The position numbers and the translations under genes are program-made. Below, in pieces: positions 19,771 through 30,606 of a DNA stretch of 64,000 nt (positions within the stretch are counted from its first letter, which is position 1; each line of letters begins with the position of its first letter). Source of the stretch: Neoscytalidium dimidiatum (taxonomy: Eukaryota > Ascomycota > Dothideomycetes > Botryosphaeriales > Botryosphaeriaceae). The DNA lies in contig CM074697.1 of the NCBI GenBank assembly GCA_037367355.1, forward strand, positions 930,001 to 994,000, written 5' to 3'. The notes under the pieces are model-generated. The model was not told the origin of the DNA. It worked only from the letters and a program-made list of their open reading frames with translations, and did not search any database.

Positions 19771-22110
19771 CTACTCATCGATCTCCTCGTCCAGGCCCGT
19801 CGCCATATCCTCATCCTTCAGGCTCAAACCAGCCAAGCCAGAATCCACCTCCTTGCCCTCACTCTTTCCTCCATCCTTCCTCCTAACCCCCTTCTTCCCC
19901 TTCTTCTTCTTGGCTCCCTCACCCACACTCAGCGGCGCCTCCCTGACCCACCTCGCAATGACCTCTGCCCGCTCCGTCGAAATCGGATACTCCTTCCCGT
20001 CTTCCTGCGCCCAGCGCTTCGCTTCCTGTTGATACCTCGGCTGCTGCTCCTCCACCGCCGCAGCGGCAGTGCTGTGTTCCTCGTCTTCACGATCACGCCG
20101 TTCCCGTGCCCTCAAGGCACGCTGGAAAGACTCCTCGTCGACAACGCGCTCGTCGGCCAGGGCGTCGAGGATGGCTTCGTGACGCTTGCGTTCGCGACGC
20201 TGGGCGTCCGTCTCCTTCGCGCCCTGCCTGCTGGCACCGTTCCCGGTTCTGAGGATTTCGGCGCCGTCGCTACTGCTGGTGCTGCTGCTGGTGCTACTGC
20301 TACTGTTACCGCTGCTGCTACTGGAGCTGCGGCCTGGTAAGGGTGCGGGCCGGCACAGCTGTTCCCAGCTCTGACTCAAATCGACCCAGTTGCCGGCGCG
20401 GCGAAGGACCTCAACCCAGTCGGCTCGGGCAGGCGAGCGGGCGGCGAGGAAGATGGGATACCCATCGCAGATGCGGGCCACGCGGGCGGCATTGTGAGCA
20501 TGGCGGCGAAGCTCGGTTGGAGGTGTCTGGATGAGAGCGTGGCAAAGGAGTAGCGAGTGGAGAGCGTCAGTTAGAAGAGGATGGTAGGTAACCGCTTCTT
20601 GAGACTCAGCGAAAGCGTTGATGGTTGCATTGACACTAGCGGAGCGCGCGAGCGGCGGCGGTGGATACGGAGGCAAATTGGCTGGTGGAGTGCTGGAGAA
20701 GAGGGCAGACACTTGGTGCACTTCAGGGGGAGGGAATGACCACGTGCTGTGGCCGTTCGAATTAGGCCGGGCTGACCTTTGGCTTGGGGCAAGAGAATTA
20801 GATGGCGGTCTATTCAGATCGAAAGCTGATTCGGTCAGTTCTTGCACCCGTTCCCGGTAGCTCGACTTGGAGCTCCTAGCACCGTTGGTGACATCGTTCA
20901 CCTTGTGGAGAAAGTCTTCAGCGATGGTGGGATCGAGGCCAGGAGTATAGTCGAAGTGTGAGAGGAAAGCTACGTAGTCTCTTAGTGCTCTCTTTGCATA
21001 GGTCTTGACCAATTTCCTATTCTCTAGGCGGTCACGGTGAGCTTCTCTGTCTGCAAGAGAGAGCGGCGGCGGTTCTGCGCCTGGCTCAAGTTTGTCCTTC
21101 TGCTCTTTCCGCTGTGTCTCAAAATCCGTGAGACCATTTAGCGCATCGTGCACGTGCTGGCAGGCCATTGTAAAATACACTCCTGCACGGTGGAATAGCA
21201 GCTGAGTCTCCAAACTGCTTGGCTGGTCTTCCTCTTTCACCGGTTGATCCCGCCAATCCCGTGGGTTAGCTCGGCGGGCCTCAGCTTCCTCTCTTGCCGT
21301 CCTTGCTAACACAAGCTGATCCTTGCCTGCTCTGTGCTGCTGCTGTATGTACCGCGCAACGGCTAGCCCGTCTGTCAGATCTCTCGCAGCACCGATGTAA
21401 TCATCTTTGAACAGCCTTGTCAGGGCGCGAGTGCGCAGAGGTGAACCGTCGTTTGGGCGTTCGGCAATGATGTCGTTGAGGGGATCCAAGGGCGTGTGCT
21501 CGGCCATCATGCGAGAAGGGATCTTCTCATGGAAGAAATGCACGTATTTGGCGTCCGAGTCGGCGGCGCTCCGCTGCAGAACCAAGTGGGCGACATCCTC
21601 GAGGGTGGAAGCGGACTGCATAGTGGCCACGCTTGCGGCTATCTCATCGAGATGGTAGGCGTGCGAGAGCTTTTGGGTGGCCAGCTCGCGCATGCGGTAT
21701 TTGCGCTCCCGACTCAACTTTGTATTCTGGCCTCCACCCACATATCCCAGGCCCAGCTGGGCGGCGCTTCCGAGGATGCCATTGGCGGCATTGGCCTGGC
21801 TGCTCAAGGCGGCAGAGGTGAGGCCGGAGGTGGCGCGTACGGCGAGATTGGTGGCTTCGTCGACGGCTTTGCGGATCTTGACGAGGTCGAAGAAAACGGC
21901 GGGATCAATGGGGTGCGGGCGCGGAGCCTGGTAGTTGCTGTGGGCCAGAGACTCGAGAATCTCCGGCGGAAGCTGCAGCCACGGGCCGTGAAACGAGGAG
22001 ATGTAGCGCCAGTGCTTGTGTCTGCAGATGACCAAGGTGGACGAGGGCGGCGGGGCCTGCTGGGCACCGGGCTGGCTGGCGGGATTGGCGGGGGCTTTTG
22101 TTTTCGCCAT
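19771..22110 (-). CDS. Conserved-looking fungal protein of unknown function, about 779 residues
   Basis: Long single-exon frame, not assigned to a family. The ATG at 22110 (AAC before ATG, G after: good context) is preferred over ATG 22140; the longest frame opens with GTG and is ignored. The N-terminal part is well structured: HKHWRYISSFHGPWLQLPPE, then PIDPAVFFDLVKIRKAVDEA. The middle carries helix pairs with Ala/Tyr/Arg spacing (LFHRAGVYFTMACQHVHDAL; AKRALRDYVAFLSHFDYTPG) that resemble tetratricopeptide-like repeats. A Pro/Ser-rich linker follows, then another helical stretch (ALHSLLLCHALIQTPPTELR), a poly-Ser/Thr tract, and a Lys-rich tail (EGAKKKKGKKGVRRKDGGK). No signal peptide or membrane segment. 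A scaffold role is a guess from the repeat-like helices only. Confidence 0.8.
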   Translation of the reverse strand: MAKTKAPANPASQPGAQQAPPPSSTLVICRHKHWRYISSFHGPWLQLPPEILESLAHSNYQAPRPHPIDPAVFFDLVKIRKAVDEATNLAVRATSGLTSAALSSQANAANGILGSAAQLGLGYVGGGQNTKLSRERKYRMRELATQKLSHAYHLDEIAASVATMQSASTLEDVAHLVLQRSAADSDAKYVHFFHEKIPSRMMAEHTPLDPLNDIIAERPNDGSPLRTRALTRLFKDDYIGAARDLTDGLAVARYIQQQHRAGKDQLVLARTAREEAEARRANPRDWRDQPVKEEDQPSSLETQLLFHRAGVYFTMACQHVHDALNGLTDFETQRKEQKDKLEPGAEPPPLSLADREAHRDRLENRKLVKTYAKRALRDYVAFLSHFDYTPGLDPTIAEDFLHKVNDVTNGARSSKSSYRERVQELTESAFDLNRPPSNSLAPSQRSARPNSNGHSTWSFPPPEVHQVSALFSSTPPANLPPYPPPPLARSASVNATINAFAESQEAVTYHPLLTDALHSLLLCHALIQTPPTELRRHAHNAARVARICDGYPIFLAARSPARADWVEVLRRAGNWVDLSQSWEQLCRPAPLPGRSSSSSSGNSSSSTSSSTSSSDGAEILRTGNGASRQGAKETDAQRRERKRHEAILDALADERVVDEESFQRALRARERRDREDEEHSTAAAAVEEQQPRYQQEAKRWAQEDGKEYPISTERAEVIARWVREAPLSVGEGAKKKKGKKGVRRKDGGKSEGKEVDSGLAGLSLKDEDMATGLDEEIDE

Positions 22111-23370
22111 GTTGCGGCGATCGCTGGATGACTTTTGCATCAAGCTGGGCGGAGGAGGGCGGACTGGGGGCTGCTTGGCGCAGCTACAGCTGCGACAGCG
22201 AGAGGGCGACAATGTCTGCGCTTTTGGCGAGCGCACGCTGCACCACGCGTCCACTCATTGCAGGCAGGAGCGCGAGCGTGCTGCAGCCGACAGTTAGCGC
22301 GGATGCCTTGCCTGGCCATCGTGCCATCGTACCGTCGTTGACCAAAACGGAGGAGGTGAAGCATCCAGCCGTGCCTTAAGCGACCACAGCTTTGGCTGAC
22401 TGACTGCACTGCAGACCTCTGACGCCATCTCGAGCGCGCGCGCGCCTCTACACCATGCGCCTCGACACGGCCCGCTGCGTCTGGCCGGAAATGCAGCCGC
22501 CCGACGGCAGCGCTGACGTCCCGAGCACCGTTCTCGCTGCTGCTGCTGCTGCTCCTGCTCCACGCCCGCGGAGGCTGTCAGTGCGCACAGCGAGAGCGAG
22601 GGTGGACGGGAGCGTCCGTCATGTGTCACTGCCGCAAATGACTGCTCAACTCCACGGCTCACGGCTGGCTGGCGCGATGATGCATCAGCGGGCCGGCTGC
22701 AGTCATGGTGCTGAGCCCGCGCCAGCGCCGCGCCGCCGCCCTGCTGCCCCAGTCTTGCGCCTGCAATCGGCCAGAGGAACTGCGCAGTCGGCGAAGCACA
22801 TGCAGACCCGGACGTCGCTGCATCTGATAAGACAACAGACACAAGGTTTGCCGGCCCGCCTGCAAGCGCCAGCAGCGAGTAGCATCTCCGCTTTTGCAAA
22901 TCCCTCCATTCCAGCCATTCTCATTTCCGCTACTTCAGAACCCAAACACGTCCAGATCTCGGGTCGCCGTCGAAGAGCTTGGGCTTTCCATTGCTTCCGC
23001 CAAGGTCCGCCTGCTCACTGACACAACTATCGCCGCCCTTTGCCCTTTCGACCAGCTTCGGCCTATGCGCCCGCGCCTCCAGAGCGCCTGATGCGCCTCT
23101 TGTGCATACTTTAGCTTCCCCAAGGGACGCTCGTCCTCCGCTTGCAGGGTTGGACGTCTGCAACCTCTCAGCTTCGCACCGATTCGGAAGTCACGATATC
23201 CTTGTCGCCATCTCCCGTGCCGGACCAGCTGCTGCCCCAAGCGAGGCATTGGGTCTTGAACTGTCTTTGCACATCGACCCTCTTCAGGAGCAGGAGCAGG
23301 AGTAGGAGCGAGGGGACCAAAACACCATCACCCGTCCACAGGCCCAGGATCGTGGCCTCGAACTGCCTTG
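22111..23370. other. Divergent intergenic region
   Basis: Contains the promoters of the unknown 779-residue protein (-) and the MFS transporter (+). GC-rich, with overlapping shadow frames on both strands and an alternating GC run near 22434. I see no gene. Confidence 0.55.
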
Positions 23371-25068
23371 ATGGGTATCCAGTCCGCGCCCTCGCGCTCG
23401 CCTATTTCCTTTGTGGTCCCGACCATGTCCCCCGCATTGCGCCCCACCACAGCCCGATCGCTCGTTGAGGACCAGCCGCCGCCGCCCCCTGTAGGGCTGC
23501 GCTGGCGATCCTCGAGGTGGTTCATCGTGAGTACTGTGGGCATGGGCATCTTTACCGACATGGTGCTCTACTGCCTCATTGTTCCCGTCCTTCCTTTCAT
23601 GCTGCAGGACCGAATCCACTTGTCCGATGGCGAAATCCAAACCCAAGTCTCCAACCTTTTGGCAGTATATGCTGCCGCATCCGTCATTTCTTCACCGATC
23701 ACCGGTCTGTTGGCGGACAGGTGGGGAACCAGACAACTACCATTCCTTTTGGGTCTTACTGCACTTTTACTTGCAACCTTTCTTCTTGCTTTCGGTCAGA
23801 CCATTTCAGCCCTCGTTGTGGCCAGAGCCTTGCAGGGCCTATCAGCTGCAGTCGTTTGGGTCGTCGGCCTTGCCCTTTTGGTCGAGACCGTTGGTTCTGA
23901 CAATATGGGCGCAGTCATTGGCTCGGTATGTCTTTCCTTTACTCTATCTTCTTTCTTCTTTCCTCTTTTTCTTGTCATTTTTTTTTTTTTTAAAAAAAAA
24001 GAAAATCATCATTCCAGAACACACCAGCGCCCTCCTGCTAAATGCTAACACTTCCTGTAGATATACAGCTTAATGACTGTCGGAGGCCTGATATCGCCTG
24101 TCTTAGGCGGTATTCTTTATCGCGAGACTGGCTATACAGGTGTATTTGGTGTCAGCATTGCTGTAGTCATCATCGACTTCGTCATGCGACTCCTGGTTAT
24201 CGAGCGCAAGATTGCACAACAGTATGAGCAACAAACACCCAAACCGAAGGCATACGGCCCCGACATCCCCTCCCGTGAAGCCTCTCCTTTCCCAACCAAT
24301 GATACCAACGAGAACACACCTCTGCTCGGCAGCCGCCGTCCCAAACCCGATCCTCGCTATCGGCTCTCTACTAAGCAGACGTCCCGCAAATCCTTCCTTG
24401 TCCGCCACATGCCCATCCTCATCCTCCTGCCGAACCCACGAATGTTGTCCTCGCTCCTGGTGGGCTTCGTCCAAGCCCTCCTCTTCGGCACCTTCGACAG
24501 CACGATCCCCGTCGCCGCCAAGGAGAACTACGGCTTCAACTCCCTGCGCGCCGGCCTGCTCTTCCTGTCCCTCGGCACCTTCGACCTCTTTATGGGGCCC
24601 CTCGCCGGATGGGCCGCCGACCGCTTCAGTGCACGCCTTGTCGCCGTCGTCGGCTTCGCCTGGCTGACGCCCGTACTCTCCCTCTTCCAGTTGCTCGCCG
24701 TGCCCGGCGGGGGCCACGAAGTTGCTGTCTTCTGTGCCTTGCTGAGCCTATGCGGCATCGGCATGGCAATCATCAATGCGCCTAGCCTTGTCGAAGCTGG
24801 CCTCGTGGTAGACAAGTTCCACGAAGCCAACCCGGAGCTCTTCGGCGAGAGGGGCCCGTACGCCCAGCTTTACGGATTGAACAGCATGGTCTGGAATTTG
24901 GGCCTCGCCGTCGGCCCGCTGGTTGCTGGTGCGCTGAAGACGTGGCTGGGCTATGGGAACATGATGGCCGTGATGGCTGCGCTGTGCGGTGTCACGGCTG
25001 TGCTTTCGTTTTTCTTCATGGGAAAGAAGGGTGACGATGAGCGATTTGAAGAGGTGGGTGGTGTTTGA
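23371..25068 (+). CDS. Major facilitator superfamily transporter (DHA1/vesicular-amine-transporter-like)
   Basis: Membrane transporter of the MFS, probably a proton-coupled exporter; substrate unknown. Exons are 23371-23925 and 24061-25068 with a 135-nt intron (donor GTATGT, branch GCTAAC, acceptor CTGTAG), giving 521 codons including the stop, 520 residues. ATG 23425 has a better start context and would give a form 18 residues shorter. Helix 1 is FIVSTVGMGIFTDMVLYCLI. Motif A follows helix 2 as GLLADRWGTRQ, and a helix-4-like segment has VARALQGLSAAVVW. A central hydrophilic loop carries TNENTPLLGSRRPKPDPRYR. The C-terminal half contains GPLAGWAADRFSARLV, a second motif-A-like loop, then the last helices and tail GKKGDDERFEE. 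The intron holds an unusual T14A9 run. Confidence 0.92.
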
Positions 25069-25839
25069 TGTGATATAACCACCTGAAAAGGGGGGGGGGA
25101 AAGTTCAAGGCAAGCAAATCAGTGTACCTACGCACGGCGACGCGTCTTTTTATTTTGCTTTTCGTAGTCGCTTTCTCTTGTAGGGTTAAAAGTGGTGAGG
25201 CTACTTGCTCTGTGAATATTACGGGTTTGTGAATACAACACTATGCTGGACTTTCGACACGATCTTGCCGTTATATAGGACCATGTGCTTGTGCTACGCA
25301 GGTTGATACTGCTTAGTACGAATTTCCACAAATATTCCAGTCAGCGCTGCAGCTACAATGGACCTTACATTGGCCTCGTTGCTCGTCCCTGTGGCCTTTC
25401 CTCCACGGCGAACAGCACAGTCATATTCCTGCGATACTTCAAGCTTGCCACCTCTGGAATGATACAGCCGACAATTACCTATGTAGTTCTCTTCTGAGCT
25501 TGATACGAGCGACCTGACTGAGCTATCGTGAATGTTTGGTTCTGATGTGATGCGGCCGAATATTCGCAGCATGGAAACATCTCTTAGCCCATCGTACCTG
25601 AGCAGTTCTGCACACTCAAAATGATGCGGATATGATTATTGAAAGCGACGATTTTCCAAATTCGTAAGTGAGTGACCAGATGATGCGAAGACTAAAATAA
25701 ATCAAAGCGCCAAGACGCGTATGTTGAATACGGTCATACTGAAAAGAAACGGGCGTTGAGCTGCTGTAATCAAATTCGTAGTGTCATCATCTCTTTCAAT
25801 ACTTCCTCGCTTTCTTGCTCGTCAAATCCAAGTTGCAAT
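25069..25839. other. Convergent intergenic region
   Basis: 3' flanks of the MFS (+) and GNAT (-) genes. A run of G lies about 25 bp beyond the MFS stop codon. Nothing else seen. Confidence 0.6.
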
Positions 25840-26778
25840 TTATTCCCCCTTCACTCCAGGCTCCCGCACCATGATATCAAGAGCAACGTTTCCTTCTTCG
25901 GCACGCTGTAAGTAAATGCGTCGACATTCGCGGAAGCCCATCCGACGATATATCGGGACGTTGCGGACATTGCTGCTCTCAAGGTAGGTGGCGCGTCCCT
26001 CGCGGTCAGCCATATCCGTAACATGTTCGATCAACTTGCGGCAGTAGCCTTTCCCACGAGCCGACGGCTTGGTGCCGACGTAGACGAGATACCAGGACGT
26101 GGCATCGCGTTCGCCCATGATGCTGGCTTTGGTGTCATGAAGCAGTGGCATGAACTCGTTGAAGAAGCGCTTACGACCCTCGCGCGAGAGACGGTAGCGC
26201 AAGCGCCACATGCCGCTGCGGAAGATGGTGAGGAGATCATCCATGTTGTTTCCCGGGGGCATCCTAACAGCAGTGTCAGCCAGTGTGCCAAGTACTGGTC
26301 GTAGTAACAGGTTTGGACTATTATACCATAAGGCGACAGCACCGTAGTCAGAACCCACAGTCGTCACAAGTCCCTTGAGAATATGAGCGTAGACGACATA
26401 TTCGAAGATGGCAATATGGAGATCCCACTTCTGCTCAGACGTCCAGTCCGCGCGGTCAGCAGTATCAAGGAAGTAGCGCGACACGTCGTCATCCTTGAAG
26501 GCTTCGGCAAGAGCGAGCGCAGCAGCCTTGTACTCGGAGATATCAATAACGCGAACTTTCTCATCACTTGAAGTACCGACGGCTAGGCTCGGAGCAGTTG
26601 CGTTAACGGGTTCCAGAATCGATTTGATGGATATGTTCTCCACCGTTTCGACAGTTCCCTTGCTATGTTCAAAGGGCTCGGCGTTGAGCTCATTGGCAGA
26701 GTCCTTGCGTGTGGGACTCATGGCTGTTTTCGGCTCGACGATATTGATGGTACCGGTAGCAAGTGTTGTGGTCTCCAT
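25840..26778 (-). CDS. GNAT-family N-acetyltransferase
   Basis: Acetyl-CoA-dependent acyltransferase of unknown substrate. The frame is open for 312 codons, but I place a 63-nt intron at 26326-26264: donor GTATAA, branch CTGAC, acceptor TTAG. It contains no in-frame stop and a multiple of three bases, so it is invisible in a plain reading. Removing it turns VALWYNSP... into VALWMPPGNNMDD, which suits the family better, giving 291 residues from exons 26778-26327 and 26263-25840. The first 75 residues are low-complexity, and the GNAT fold begins near VRVIDISEYKAAALALAEAF. The acetyl-CoA motif is KPSARGKGYCRKLIEHV around residue 222, followed by TYLESSNVRNVPIYRRMGF. Probably cytosolic: no signal is seen. 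Confidence 0.88.
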   Translation of the reverse strand: METTTLATGTINIVEPKTAMSPTRKDSANELNAEPFEHSKGTVETVENISIKSILEPVNATAPSLAVGTSSDEKVRVIDISEYKAAALALAEAFKDDDVSRYFLDTADRADWTSEQKWDLHIAIFEYVVYAHILKGLVTTVGSDYGAVALWYNSPNLLLRPVLGTLADTAVRMPPGNNMDDLLTIFRSGMWRLRYRLSREGRKRFFNEFMPLLHDTKASIMGERDATSWYLVYVGTKPSARGKGYCRKLIEHVTDMADREGRATYLESSNVRNVPIYRRMGFRECRRIYLQRAEEGNVALDIMVREPGVKGE

Positions 26779-29698
26779 TTTTGTGTTTTGAGGGTACTTC
26801 TTCTACTAAAATTGATGTGGGCTCGACCGGATCGTTTATGGATGGGGATACTCTGATGGATAGCCAGCGTGAATAGCTTTTGTAAACCTTCAGTGGAAGC
26901 GTGACCTGATCAAGCTGTGACTTGAGTTGGGCTGCTTAAGCAGATCCTGTGCATGTGATTAGCTCCACGATATGTCGACAAGACAGAGGGCGCTTGGTTC
27001 ATCGAAGACAGCAACGATGGACCCCGGCGCGGACAGTGGTCCCCAGTGGGAAACATCCGAAGGACTAGACCGTGGCCAGGGCAACCAAGACATTGTGTTG
27101 AACCTCGCGGTGGAGGACTGCTCTGATACCGCAGAGCCAGCTGTGCCGAGTACCTTTTGCAGACTGAGTTATTCACGAGTTTTCGGCTGGCCTGATACTG
27201 TCACCTGTATGATCAATCGAGAGCTGCGATCTCGAGACACTTTCGACTCGAGATGGAAATCGTAGCGAAGTAAAGGCTTGACGCAAATCAACCGACATCA
27301 ATAATCGGCGGGAATGATCAAGGGCCACAGGTGGGCAGAGGGAGGGCGGACAGCAGGCGGCGAGCGGACGACGAACACACAATCAGCTAGACGCCGTACT
27401 CTTGACCGTCTGGTGCAAGGTACTTGGGACGCAAGCTACAGAGGCAGGGCTGTGGGCCTTGACTTGCTGTAGGGCGCCGAGCTGGTTGTACGGAGAGGGC
27501 GTACGGAGCGGATGGCCGACCGGCTTGCTCAAATGCAGGGCGTCACAAGACCTATCCCGAGAAGGCGGAGAGTGGTGCGGAGGCGAGGAGCGGAGGCTTA
27601 GGCAGAGTGCAGCAGGGAAGCTGTACGTCGCTGTATGCGGCTCTGTCTGGGGGGTTGAGGGCGAGGTGTAGGTAGGTCAGGATCGCTGGGGCGGATGCTG
27701 ATGCTGGCTAGCAGTTGGAGAGGGGTGAGCCGGGCATAATATAGGGCTCCTCCAGGATGATTGCGCCGCAAGCGGCTGCTGCCGATACGGAGGGCGCCAT
27801 GACGACGGTAAGGAGGCCTGCAGGCAGCTGACATGCTGCGGGCAGGAGTCCCTGCACGGGGCACGACGGCGGACTGGGCGTGGTTACAAGAGGGTCGGAG
27901 ATACAAAGGTCGGGGCGGGCGACGCCAGAGCCGCACGACAGTGATTGGGCAGTCGGCGAGTGCTGTTTCCCACGATCGGCCAACGCGTGGGGAAAGCTCA
28001 ACGCCTCGAAAGCCTCGATTTGCTGCTCGCATGCGGCTGCCAAACGAGGACGATAGTGCGGGCCCGTGCTGCGTGCCCGCTGATAAGAAGCATACGCCAG
28101 TGCTCCGGCCGCTACCTTGCAGACCAGACGCCGTGCCCGTCCTTGCCTTCCACAACGCTCGTATTGTGAGCTGCTGCAGCTGTGCGAGTAAGGGCGCGTC
28201 TCGTCTGCAGCCGATGTAGATACGCGGCGCTCCGGGCGGCTCTGCCAGATGCGTTGTCCGGATCAGCGCAACGCGCCGCCTGCAGCAGTACTATCGCACG
28301 TGCCTGGTCGCAGCACTCCTACACCATAGGTAGAGAGGGGGAACTCCACTTGGGCTGCTTTCATCGGCCTCGTCCACCACGGCGGCGTGCAGCTCGTTCC
28401 CTGCCCTGCCGTGGTCCGGAACGACTGGCCAAGCAGCGCTGTGTTTGATCCCAGAAATGTGCATCTGGTCTCTGGCGGGATCATCCACTAATGATGCCGT
28501 TAGCACGGCTCCGCTCCGCTCCACTGGGCCTGAATTACGTACCAAGGACCATCGAAGTCAACGTGGAGCTACAGCAGAATCAAAAGGAAACAATCGGGTG
28601 TGCCCCGGCTCCAAGCGGCCGCCATCAGAGCATAGCTTTCCCCGCGTACGAAACCCGGGCTGGCTGTGCAGGTGCAGGTGCAGCTGCAACATGTTGGATT
28701 GCCGGGGGCGGATACATTCCGCTCTATCCGAACGGCTCGCACCCATCCCAGCACCCCGGCTTAGCCTCGCCAAGTCTGGCTTTTGGAGTCGACTCAGTTT
28801 GTCCCCGCGCGAATGACAGGACTGCCTTACGTACTCCTCTTCACCCTGCTTCGTCACGCGCAGACAGCAGGCAGTAGTGAACAAGTATCAGACGCTTCTG
28901 GCGCTCCGGAGCAAACTGTTGATGGCCCGGGCCAGCTGCCTTTTAAGTATGCAGATACATCCTTAGACATGCACTCTTTAGCTGTCCCTGAAGCCGGAAC
29001 GGGGTTGAATATACGCACGAGAAGAAACCATGACCTTCGATCGCCCCCAGATGATCATACATCCTGGTAATAAGGCCTCCATAAGCTTGACCACCTGGTG
29101 TTAGCCAAAAGCCACAGCTATCGGTGACCATAGAACGGGCTCCTTCCGATCTTCCGAATCACTTTCACCAATCCTCTCCCGGAGCGCCGGCAGTATGTCA
29201 TCAAATCCCCTCTTGGTCAAGAGTTGTAGTGTGATTTCGGGCCTAGGCTACCTGCACAAAAGTTTCCGTTACTTCTCAACCGTTTCGGATCAATGCAGGC
29301 TCTCGAGCGTTTCCCCACTCCTTTTGGCTCTTCCTCCGTCGTTGTTTCCTCGGCTTCTGTTGACATAACATCGGACGGCTACAAGCTATGTGCTGTGGAG
29401 TCATTCAGCTGCTTGAACGGAAGTAGCATTGCTACAGCTGCGAAGTGGATATTAGTGCGTTATGTTAGAATGAATGGCCAGGCTGATAATCAAAATTAGT
29501 CGCTGGGATATCATGGTTTGCTGCAAAGTAAGCTCTGAATTCTCAGCTGAATCTCTTGCCACTCTGTCTTCAGTCAATACGTAAGGGAAATCCGTTCTTC
29601 ACCATGAATGTTCCATGAGGGAGGCCTTTGCTTACAACACTCAACTCCAAGCCCGAGTCGCCTGAGTTTATTCGTTGGCCTACAAAATCTCGGACATC
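26779..29698. other. Gene-poor region, 2.9 kb
   Basis: Lies between the 5' end of the GNAT gene and the 3' end of the ribose-5-phosphate isomerase gene. GC-rich between 27300 and 28850, with overlapping frames on both strands (about 27598-28219 and 28445-28884) that show no domain and shadow-like composition. I cannot support a gene here. Confidence 0.5.
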
Positions 29699-30606
29699 CT
29701 ATTTCTTTGCGTGCCTGACGAGCACACTGCCGTCTTGCATGCCGAAATAGACGGCAACAGGCTTCTGGCCACCCCAGCCACCCAACGCCTGTGCCTCTTC
29801 TCCGTTCCGACCGCTGAATATACCAACCTCCAAAACGCCCGTGATACTCTTAATCTTCTTACTCAACGCCTGGACTTCCCAGACACCATCCTCACCGTTG
29901 CCGCTCACACCAGCTGCGACATCGGATGCGGTTACCAGCTTCTTGAATGGCGCGTCAATGATGAAGAAGTCCTGATCCGTCTTAACCGGGCCGGTTTTGG
30001 CGAGAGTGTGCGTGCGAACTCTCGGGTCCATTGAGCCTAGCTGGCGCAGTTCGTGGGCAACAGTATGCGCAGCGAGAGGAGCAACCTCGATCGGGATGCT
30101 GGGCCACTGCGTGAGGAGGCGCGACTGTGCCTTGCGGTAGTCTACAAAACGTTTAATTCATGTCAGCTCGCAGGAAGGTCGACAAGGCTGCACGCGCAGA
30201 CTACTCAGTGGTCAGGATATGTACCTGCAACGCAAACGAATTTCTTCGCGCGCTCGGCCACGAGCTTCTCCTGAAACAGGCAAGCGCCGCCGCCCTTAAT
30301 GCAATTAAGTTCGTCGTCAACCTCGTCCGCGCCGTCGAATGCCACATCCAGCACTTCATTTGCAGGCAGAGAATCGAAAGCAATGGGCGTCAGACCCGCC
30401 TCCACAATGACCTGTCGCGATTGGTATCCAGTCGGCACGAATTGGATGGTAGGATTGGTGCTCTTAGCCTTGATGGCCTCGACGACGTAGACGATAGTGG
30501 TTCCGGAGCCGATGCCGACATAGCGCGCATTGGGATCGAAGTGGTCTTCAACCGCCTTGATTGCGGCCTGCTTCTTCGCTTCTTCTACAGTGAGAACGGG
30601 GGACAT
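29699..30606 (-). CDS. RKI1: Ribose-5-phosphate isomerase (RKI1, RpiA type)
   Basis: Interconverts ribose-5-phosphate and ribulose-5-phosphate in the non-oxidative pentose phosphate pathway. Exons are 30606-30225 and 30141-29699 with an 83-nt intron (donor GTACAT, acceptor TTGTAG); the product is 274 residues. Family landmarks: GIGSGTTIVYVVEAI at residues 31-45 (phosphate-binding loop), FDGADEVDDELNCIKGGGAC (catalytic Asp pair and glycine loop), and the C-terminal GVLEVGIFSGRNGEEA. The start MSPVLTVEEAKKQ matches the usual start. The frame stays open upstream for 72 more codons to an ATG at 30822, and that extension is Arg-rich and nearly without acidic residues. A cytosolic enzyme is expected; a second, longer form is possible. 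Confidence 0.95.

Noticed and set aside
27598..28219. Opposed frames of 128 and 185 codons
   Set aside because: GC-rich shadows without a recognisable domain.
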